Of a stretch of DNA of 7,597 nucleotides, positions 1 through 5,522 are shown in pieces (position 1 is the stretch's first letter; every line of letters begins with the position of its first letter). This stretch comes from Aliterella sp. RAGGC_92. Its GTDB lineage: Bacteria > Cyanobacteriota > Cyanobacteriia > Cyanobacteriales > Chroococcidiopsidaceae. The notes below the pieces were generated by a model, which had not been told where the DNA came from, did no database searches, and saw only the letters and a program-made list of their open reading frames with translations. Position numbers and translations under genes: made by a program. The stretch lies in assembly GCA_030826005.1 (NCBI GenBank), contig JAPJOW010000215.1, positions 1 to 7,597 of the forward strand, given 5' to 3'.

Positions 1-200
1 CTATTGCACAAGCGTTTTACTTGTTCTGGTTCGGCATTAGGGACTGTTTCAGGAGTAAAAATTGTTGCTTGAAAGTATTGTGCCAGAACTCTTGCGGGTA
101 ATTGCTCAAAAGCTTTATAACTTATCTGGCTGCGTTGGGTGGTTGCAACTTCTTCTAATCTCTGTCTATTCTCCGTTGACAAGCTAGTTATCAATCCCAC
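1..200 (-). CDS. Probable ImmA/IrrE-type metallopeptidase, N-terminal fragment (runs off left edge)
   Basis: An open frame of 66 codons runs from a GTG at 200-198 to the window edge without a stop. The start is supported by AGAGGA on the minus strand (216-211), 10 nt upstream, inside the last codons of the XRE gene. No ATG is available nearby. The visible protein begins VGLITSLSTENRQR and contains a stretch around residues 27-50 (SYKAFEQLPARVLAQYFQAT) resembling the N-terminal helix and 'P..LA..l.v' region that precedes the catalytic domain in ImmA/IrrE proteases. Members of that family cleave or inactivate a partner XRE repressor, and the gene directly upstream encodes one. The HExxH zinc motif lies outside the window, so the call rests on gene context plus weak N-terminal similarity. 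It could be another protein paired with an XRE regulator, such as a toxin. The gap of only 6 nt to the XRE stop implies co-transcription. Confidence 0.55.
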   Translation of the reverse strand, partial: MGLITSLSTENRQRLEEVATTQRSQISYKAFEQLPARVLAQYFQATIFTPETVPNAEPEQVKRLCN

Positions 201-206
201 TTATAA

Positions 207-566
207 CTATTCCTCTTTATTTTCTTGTTGAGATAAGTCTTTATATGCTGCTTTAACTAAAGATGCTAAAGCATTGGCGATCGCAGGATCGAGATTTTTA
301 TCTGCCCGTAATTGAATAGTAATAGCTTCAGGAGTATTTAAAGCTTCTTCATCTTCAGTATTTTTAATTAATTCTGCTGGTGGTACTTCCAACCAATCAC
401 ATAAAGCTAAAAAAGTATCCATGTCTGGGATCTTGCCATTTTCTACCCGCGAAATAGTAGAAGGGCTAACATTGCCAATTGCGATCGCTGTTTCTCGCAA
501 ACCACGAGAACCACGTTTACTACGAACTAGATTGGCTAATCTTTCTGTATCTAAATAACTTCCCAT
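207..566 (-). CDS. XRE-family helix-turn-helix transcriptional regulator
   Basis: This 119-aa protein starts MGSYLDTERLANLV. Residues about 8-66 form a typical XRE/Cro-type helix-turn-helix, with the recognition segment SPSTISRVENGKIPDMDTF (residues 34-52). The tail, residues about 80-110, has the pattern ITIQLRADKNLDPAIANAL followed by VKAAYKDL. In my experience this tail is typical of XRE proteins encoded beside ImmA/IrrE proteases. I chose the ATG at 566-564 rather than the upstream ATG at 689. The extra 41 residues would be basic and low in family resemblance, they would cover most of the divergent promoter region, and the HTH domain already starts near residue 8 with the short form. GAAAAG immediately before the ATG is a poor ribosome binding site, so the start is not certain. 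The protein is probably a repressor of its own operon and possibly of the divergent nuclease-helicase-PIWI operon. It has no visible truncation. Confidence 0.88.
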   Translation of the reverse strand: MGSYLDTERLANLVRSKRGSRGLRETAIAIGNVSPSTISRVENGKIPDMDTFLALCDWLEVPPAELIKNTEDEEALNTPEAITIQLRADKNLDPAIANALASLVKAAYKDLSQQENKEE

Positions 567-601
567 CTTTTCGTTGCACAAAAGATTTTTCTGTTTCTTG
601 C

Positions 602-631
602 TTGACACGCAAAGAGAGCTTGATGTATGTT
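602..631 (+). promoter_or_regulatory. Candidate sigma-70-type promoter for the nuclease-helicase-PIWI operon
   Basis: A perfect TTGACA (602-607) is followed after 18 nt by TATGTT (626-631), a 4/6 match to the -10 consensus. Transcription would begin near 638 and leave a leader of about 115 nt before the ATG at 754. That leader would contain the ATCGCC/GGCGAT inverted repeat and all three GTAATGT heptamers. No extended -10 TG is present. The assignment is by pattern only. Confidence 0.3.
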
Positions 632-646
632 TAATGAAACGATTGT

Positions 647-671
647 ATCGCCTGTAAGAAATCATGGCGAT
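647..671. repeat. 6-bp inverted repeat in the divergent intergenic region
   Basis: ATCGCC (647-652) and GGCGAT (666-671) are perfect inverted copies separated by 13 nt. The element could be a dyad operator or, in a plus-strand leader transcript, a small hairpin. Six base pairs is short, so chance occurrence is possible. Confidence 0.35.
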
Positions 672-674
672 TAA

Positions 675-739
675 GTAATGTGTATGCACAGTTTATTGTC
701 AGTAATGTCAAAAGTAGGGCAATGCGCGTCTCACATTAC
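675..739. promoter_or_regulatory. Three-copy GTAATGT heptamer cluster, candidate XRE operator
   Basis: GTAATGT occurs at 675-681 and 702-708 in direct orientation, 27 nt apart start to start. It occurs as its reverse complement ACATTAC at 733-739, directly before the AAGGAG ribosome binding site of the first plus-strand gene. The middle copy overlaps a perfect minus-strand TTGACA (711-706) that could be the -35 box of the XRE gene; a good -10 at the matching distance is not seen. Three copies in 65 bp between divergent genes fit an operator bound by the adjacent regulator. No binding evidence can be seen in sequence alone. Confidence 0.4.
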
Positions 740-740
740 C

Positions 741-746
741 AAGGAG
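741..746 (+). promoter_or_regulatory. Strong Shine-Dalgarno site of the nuclease gene
   Basis: AAGGAG lies 7 nt before the ATG at 754. It is the best ribosome binding site in the window and fixes the start of the 382-aa nuclease. The two later genes of the operon lack an equally good site. Confidence 0.85.
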
Positions 747-753
747 CGGTTTT

Positions 754-1902
754 ATGTTCACTAGCGCCGAATTATTTGACTATCTAGTAATTGGGTTAAA
801 AGATTTTTTGTATCAAGAAAGGAAATATCCTTATCCAGATTTACTCCGCCACGCTATGAATGCCTTATCTCTGGAAATGAAAATAAGTATTCTTTTTCCT
901 AAAACGATAGATGGTTTTTTACAGTTACTAGAAGAACCAGTAAAAGATTGGTGTCCAAGTCATTTTATTCCTAAAGAATTCGACCGCGATTTTAGTTTGA
1001 TAGATGAAGGAAATCTTAGCGAAGCGGCTAATGACTATCTGCATGAGGAGTTGATAACTAAAGGTAAGATTCCTGAAAATGCTAACTCTTTCACTCAGCA
1101 GTTAGCAATCGACAACAAAAAAATTATTAGTATTTTAGACAAATTACGAGATTTATATAACGATATCGATCCCGAACAAGCGCAGCAGGAATATTTATTA
1201 TTTCGTCCTTTTTTGATTCAAAATCAGCACACTACGCCTAGCCAAATCCGTAAGATTTTTCTGCGTACTAAGCATATTTCTATTGAAGAAGTTGGGGAAT
1301 TATACGAAGAATGTCAGGAAGATCGAATTTATTGGTGTTGCGATCGCTGTGGAATTTTGACGGAGAAATACGGGCGATTAAAAGGCATAAAACCTAGCTT
1401 ATGCGGAAATCATCATAAAAATCAGTCTTATGTCCGTCAGGTTAAGTGGGAAACAGGTTTACTTCAGATTAAAGATGGTATTCATCAACGAGTTTGTTTT
1501 CCTGGTATTCCCGAACTTAATTTGTATTCAGCTTTAGAAGAATTAAAAGAAAAACATCCGAACTATTTACACCAAGTCAAGTTATATCCTGGTTTAGATC
1601 GTTACGATTTACAGTTACGCTTCAGTGATAATGCAGTATGGGCGATTGATGTTAAAGATGTGCGCGACCCTTACAGACTAGCAAAAAATCTCCAACCTTT
1701 ATATAGCGAGGGAAATTTACGTTATCACGAAGGTTTTTATGTAATTAGCGATCGCTGTATCAAAAATCAGCCAGATTATTTAGAAGTTGCGCGAAAAGCA
1801 GCGAAATACTTGCCGAAAAAAACTCATCTATTAAGCGATCAAAATTTCCGACAAAAAGTTAGTGACAAAATTACTGAACTACAAAAGGGAAAATTATCCT
1901 AG
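754..1902 (+). CDS. PIWI-RE-island REase-fold nuclease with zinc-binding element
   Basis: This 382-aa protein starts MFTSAELFDY at an ATG backed by AAGGAG. Residues 1 to about 190 look mostly helical and I recognise no named fold there; this may be one of the accessory domains described only for pPIWI-RE islands. Residues 196-220 carry a zinc-binding pattern: C196-D-R-C199, then C217-G-N-H220 (H221 is an alternative ligand). Residues 250-305 match a PD-(D/E)xK restriction-endonuclease core: E254 in the helix after PGIPELNLYSAL, D285 in GLDRYDLQLRF, and the D299-V-K301 signature in WAIDVKD, 14 residues after D285. The expected role is cleavage of DNA located by the downstream helicase and PIWI protein. 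The zinc element probably aids DNA binding. The TAG stop is immediately followed by the helicase ATG. The catalytic residues look intact, so the protein should be active. The assignment to the pPIWI-RE-associated REase family follows from fold motif plus neighbours. Confidence 0.85.
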   Translation: MFTSAELFDYLVIGLKDFLYQERKYPYPDLLRHAMNALSLEMKISILFPKTIDGFLQLLEEPVKDWCPSHFIPKEFDRDFSLIDEGNLSEAANDYLHEELITKGKIPENANSFTQQLAIDNKKIISILDKLRDLYNDIDPEQAQQEYLLFRPFLIQNQHTTPSQIRKIFLRTKHISIEEVGELYEECQEDRIYWCCDRCGILTEKYGRLKGIKPSLCGNHHKNQSYVRQVKWETGLLQIKDGIHQRVCFPGIPELNLYSALEELKEKHPNYLHQVKLYPGLDRYDLQLRFSDNAVWAIDVKDVRDPYRLAKNLQPLYSEGNLRYHEGFYVISDRCIKNQPDYLEVARKAAKYLPKKTHLLSDQNFRQKVSDKITELQKGKLS

Positions 1903-4900
1903 ATGTTTACTCACACTCTATTCAAACTACCTACTGAATTTGAGGATCGTATTGAAGATATCAAGGAATTAGGTTTAGAAGAAACGTTAGCAAAACTACT
2001 ACTGCAAGTCGAACTGGGTTTCGCTTTAACCGAATATCTGCAAATTGATGATGAACCAGTTACCGTAGTATGCGAAATTTTGAGCAAAACACTAATCAGA
2101 CATCCTCGGCTGCAAAATCTAAGTCTAGAAAGCAAAAGAGCGATCGCTAACGCTAGACAAATTGTACCTTTTTCTTCTCGTTTTAGTTGGCTAAATGCCC
2201 TCCAAGACTACATAAGAAAGATTCCTCAAGATTGGCGTAACTATAACTTCGATCCTCAAGATTTAGATAACCAGATTATCAACGCTGCCAAAAACCTGCA
2301 ACAGCAAACTAATCAAAATATCTACAATGCCTGTTTAACAACACAGTTGGAATTTCGGAGAAGAACGCGAAAACAAGTTGAAGCAGGAACATACTATCAA
2401 TTTGAATCTGCGACTGAAGATGAACCTTTGGTGAGATTGCATATCAACTTTATTCAAGCGCAAGTTAGAACTAATTACCCACTACCCTGGTTGCTACCGA
2501 AAAACAGACGACCTATTGAAATCAATATTTCAGATTTAGAACAAGCAGCAATATTTTTAGATAATAGAGAAGAAGAATTAGCACGACAGTATTCTTGGTC
2601 TGATACTGACAGAGGTAACTGGTTAAAGCGTTTTAGAAAACTTAATTATCATAAAGTTTTACCAAATAACATTGTTGAGGAGCAATGTGCAGAAACTATT
2701 AATATAGACGGCTTTACTCATATTGCGGGAATAGTAGCGTCAGGAAAATCTACTTTATCCATACTAATAGCCGTTCACATCATTAAAAATAACCTTGACT
2801 ATCGTTTAACCATAGTTGTTGGCGATACCCAAGCAGAGATCAAACTAGCTAACCAATTTAACTGGTGGTTTTGCAACGATCCAGAACAAGATGAACCAGT
2901 CGCCGTACCAATTTTAGGGGGTAGTCAGCGAGATAAACATTTAAGAGGTTTCAGTGGTTCTAATGATTATCTGGCACATCTTGAAAGAGGACAACCACAC
3001 TGGGGTGAACGCTGGTTGAGTATTGTCTGTCCTTTGCAAGCAAGAATTTCTCAAAGCGATCGCATTAACATTTTAAACGGTAAACCTCTTACGCCAGGAA
3101 AAGAACCCTGTCATAGTCTTCAGAAAGCGCCAAGAGATCGAACTAAAAAAGCTACTGGAGAATCTTATTTTTGCCCTTTATTCAATCGCTGTCCATCTAA
3201 ACAAGCCTATCGAGATATGCCCGCAGCAAAAGTTTGGATTACTACTCCAGGTGCGATGGCACAGGGAGGAATGCCTTATCACTACGAATTACGTTTTATT
3301 AAAGTTGGTGAATTGGTTTACGAACAATCAGATATTGTCATCTTTGATGAAGTCGATACAGTTATTGAGTGGTTTGATAAAGTATATGCCGAGCAAGTCA
3401 CGATAACTAATAGCAATGATGGCGTTTTTGATGAGATAGGGATTAAAACCGAGCAATACGCCCGAAACAATCGAGTTCCGCCTCGCGTACAACAAAGATG
3501 GAATAGCGCTCAGAGACAAGGACAAAGCGCTATTACTACAACCTTGACTTTATTGAATCAGAATTATGGACATCAAGTTTTAAGAGATTGGATAAGTAGG
3601 GGATATTTTACTCCTCATGTTTTGTTTTTTAAATTGGCACGTCGTTTAGCTGGATTAGAAGAATACAATTCTTATTCCAGATCGGAACAGCAGATACGCA
3701 GAGATAATCGCATAGTTCAATGGATTATGCGTTATTTTGATGATTTTTTGCGAGAAGACCCTACAAAAGACCGAACGGGAGTTACACCACCAGTTGCTAG
3801 ACTTCTACAAATTGTTCAGAGAATCAATAGTGTAGGAGATAGTGCTACTGATGATGCTATTTACTTAGCTTGTAAAAGTTGGATAACTCAATTTTTTCCC
3901 AATACTTCTAGAAGGTTGGAAAAATTAGCTCTAAGGTTATGGATACACAAAAATCAAAATAGTCAGCAAACAATCAGTCTATCAGATGTTCAAGATGAGT
4001 TAGATACTATAGATAGTCTGGCGCTTCGTTTGCAGTTTGCCCTAACTATTACTCTTTTAGATCGTCATACCAAAATCGTTTTTTACGAATGGCAAAATCG
4101 ACCATCTAATATTCCAGAAGCACCACCTCATCGGCGAATGCCAAGTGCAATGTACAATATATTGTCTTTGCCAGTAACAGGAAGAGAGTTTGGTACTTAC
4201 TATTCTCGCAATAATGACAACACTCTAACTTTGTTTGCTTACACTAACATTGGTAGACAGTATGTTCTCAACTATCACAACTTACTAACGGATTTTGATG
4301 GACAAAGAGGCGCAAATGTTTTGGCACTTTCGGGAACATCTTATCTACCAGATTCAACTACTTTTCATGTAAACGAGCCTCAAGGCGTTTTAAAACCAGA
4401 GGAAACCGCCCAAGAAGCCATTGGGCAAAGTAAGTTTCAGTTTCTACCTCAGTTTGATGGTAAAGATAGACCAATTCGGGTTTCTGGTAGTTTGAGTAGC
4501 CATAAAAAAGCCAAACCTAAGTTTCAAGAATTAGCACAGTCTTTAGTTACTGCTAATGGTAGCAATCATCTAGTTCTGGAATTGAAAGCATTAAGACAAT
4601 TAGGTGAAAGTAATCCCGAACATTGGGCAGATCGCGATCGCATTTTAGTATTTACTAATTCTTATGTTCAAGCTGAATGGGTAGCTGACCAGATGCGTAG
4701 CTGTTTGCCTAATATGCGCGAGCAAATTCGTCATCTAGTCTCTGATAATGCTGAAAAATCAAAGAGAACAAAACTTGGGGCATTAATACGAGCCGATATA
4801 GAAATATCTGGACAAACTGATTGTAAGATACTGATTGCGCCTACAAATTCTATTGGACGTGGGTTTAATATCTTAAACAGTAGTGGCAAAGCAGCTTTTG

Positions 4901-5454
4901 GTGCTGTTTACTTTTTAACTCGTCCTTATCCTCATGCTGATGATACGCAAGCGATCGCTCAAGAGATGAATCGACGCGCTTATGATTGGTTAGATAAGGA
5001 AGACTTTATCGCTTGGCAACAAGGAGACGGTATAGCTCATCGTGCTGAATTATTGAGGAAAACAGCAAATAATTATTGGCGATCGGTGGAACAGCGTTCT
5101 TACTATAAAACTCTACGAGATAATCCCGATTTATGCGCCTTTCCTCGTTATGATTTAGCAGCAACTACACTAGGCAGGATTGTTCAAGCAGTAGGGCGTT
5201 TAATTCGTGGTGGCGTACCTTTTCATGGTTATTTTGTCGATTCTGCTTGGGCGGATAACAGTGCTAAAAAGCTTGCTGCTATTAGAGTAGGAGACGAGCC
5301 TGATTCTATCGATAATGATACAGAAGAAAATAGCTTATTGGTAGCAACAATCCTCAGAGTTTGTGAATATGCAGACGAAGATAACTCTGTTGGAAATGCT
5401 TTATATAAGCCTCTGGCTGTTGCCTTAGAAAATATTGAAGACGTTTTCTTTTGA
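1903..5454 (+). CDS. DinG/XPD-like superfamily 2 helicase of the PIWI-RE island
   Basis: This is a large 1183-aa protein. Residues 1 to about 260 precede the helicase core and match no domain I can name, possibly an island-specific N-terminal domain. Walker A is GIVASGKST (276-284) and Walker B is FDEVD (481-485). Between them lie four cysteines, C376, C403, C424 and C430, in the order and place of the Fe-S cluster of XPD, Rad3 and DinG helicases. Later motifs are LALSGTS (807-813), RILVFTNS (913-920), TNSIGRGFN (981-989) and the arginine-finger motif QAVGRLIRGG (1095-1104). About 310 residues separate motif II from LSGTS, so there is a large insertion where XPD-type enzymes carry their Arch region. 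The expected activity is ATP-driven unwinding of DNA or RNA-DNA hybrids, with 5'-3' polarity as in DinG. The ATG directly follows the nuclease stop. AAAAGGGA (1883-1890) ends 12 nt upstream, so translation is probably coupled. An ordinary housekeeping DinG is unlikely given the length and neighbours. Confidence 0.9.
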   Translation: MFTHTLFKLPTEFEDRIEDIKELGLEETLAKLLLQVELGFALTEYLQIDDEPVTVVCEILSKTLIRHPRLQNLSLESKRAIANARQIVPFSSRFSWLNALQDYIRKIPQDWRNYNFDPQDLDNQIINAAKNLQQQTNQNIYNACLTTQLEFRRRTRKQVEAGTYYQFESATEDEPLVRLHINFIQAQVRTNYPLPWLLPKNRRPIEINISDLEQAAIFLDNREEELARQYSWSDTDRGNWLKRFRKLNYHKVLPNNIVEEQCAETINIDGFTHIAGIVASGKSTLSILIAVHIIKNNLDYRLTIVVGDTQAEIKLANQFNWWFCNDPEQDEPVAVPILGGSQRDKHLRGFSGSNDYLAHLERGQPHWGERWLSIVCPLQARISQSDRINILNGKPLTPGKEPCHSLQKAPRDRTKKATGESYFCPLFNRCPSKQAYRDMPAAKVWITTPGAMAQGGMPYHYELRFIKVGELVYEQSDIVIFDEVDTVIEWFDKVYAEQVTITNSNDGVFDEIGIKTEQYARNNRVPPRVQQRWNSAQRQGQSAITTTLTLLNQNYGHQVLRDWISRGYFTPHVLFFKLARRLAGLEEYNSYSRSEQQIRRDNRIVQWIMRYFDDFLREDPTKDRTGVTPPVARLLQIVQRINSVGDSATDDAIYLACKSWITQFFPNTSRRLEKLALRLWIHKNQNSQQTISLSDVQDELDTIDSLALRLQFALTITLLDRHTKIVFYEWQNRPSNIPEAPPHRRMPSAMYNILSLPVTGREFGTYYSRNNDNTLTLFAYTNIGRQYVLNYHNLLTDFDGQRGANVLALSGTSYLPDSTTFHVNEPQGVLKPEETAQEAIGQSKFQFLPQFDGKDRPIRVSGSLSSHKKAKPKFQELAQSLVTANGSNHLVLELKALRQLGESNPEHWADRDRILVFTNSYVQAEWVADQMRSCLPNMREQIRHLVSDNAEKSKRTKLGALIRADIEISGQTDCKILIAPTNSIGRGFNILNSSGKAAFGAVYFLTRPYPHADDTQAIAQEMNRRAYDWLDKEDFIAWQQGDGIAHRAELLRKTANNYWRSVEQRSYYKTLRDNPDLCAFPRYDLAATTLGRIVQAVGRLIRGGVPFHGYFVDSAWADNSAKKLAAIRVGDEPDSIDNDTEENSLLVATILRVCEYADEDNSVGNALYKPLAVALENIEDVFF

Positions 5455-5459
5455 AAGCA

Positions 5460-5522
5460 TTTGTTAGGTAGACGCTGAAAAATATTAACTAAACAACTTG
5501 AGTACAAACTATGCCTAACAAA
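5460..5522 (+). promoter_or_regulatory. Possible RNA stem covering the PIWI-RE start codon
   Basis: TTTGTTAGG (5460-5468) is perfectly complementary to CCTAACAAA (5514-5522). One G-U and one A-U pair extend the stem to 5470 and 5512, so it would include the T and G of the ATG at 5511, with a loop of about 41 nt. No good Shine-Dalgarno sequence precedes this ATG. The stem could limit translation of the PIWI protein relative to the upstream genes. The arms are AT-rich and the loop long, so stability in the cell is doubtful. Confidence 0.3.

Noticed and set aside
642..647. Minus-strand TACAAT as -10 box of the XRE gene
   Set aside because: The hexamer is a good match, but no -35 box lies 16-18 nt upstream, so I did not list it as a promoter.
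567..689. Upstream ATG at 689 adding 41 residues to the XRE regulator
   Set aside because: The added segment is basic and unlike XRE N-termini, it would cover the divergent promoter region, and the HTH domain already begins close to the ATG at 566.
679..690. TGTG-N4-CACA dyad as a separate operator
   Set aside because: Arms are only 4 bp and overlap a GTAATGT copy; not distinguishable from chance.
1911..2135. Minus-strand open frame of 74 codons within the helicase gene
   Set aside because: It lies antisense inside a gene with clear helicase motifs and has no ribosome site or recognisable domain.
3328..3525. Minus-strand open frame of 65 codons across the Walker B region
   Set aside because: Antisense shadow of the helicase; no independent evidence of coding.
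5229..5507. Minus-strand open frame of 92 codons over the helicase 3' end
   Set aside because: Mostly antisense to the helicase C-terminus, low-complexity serine and leucine content, no family resemblance.
5455..5510. Rho-independent terminator between helicase and PIWI-RE genes
   Set aside because: No GC-rich hairpin followed by a T run is present; the genes are probably co-transcribed.
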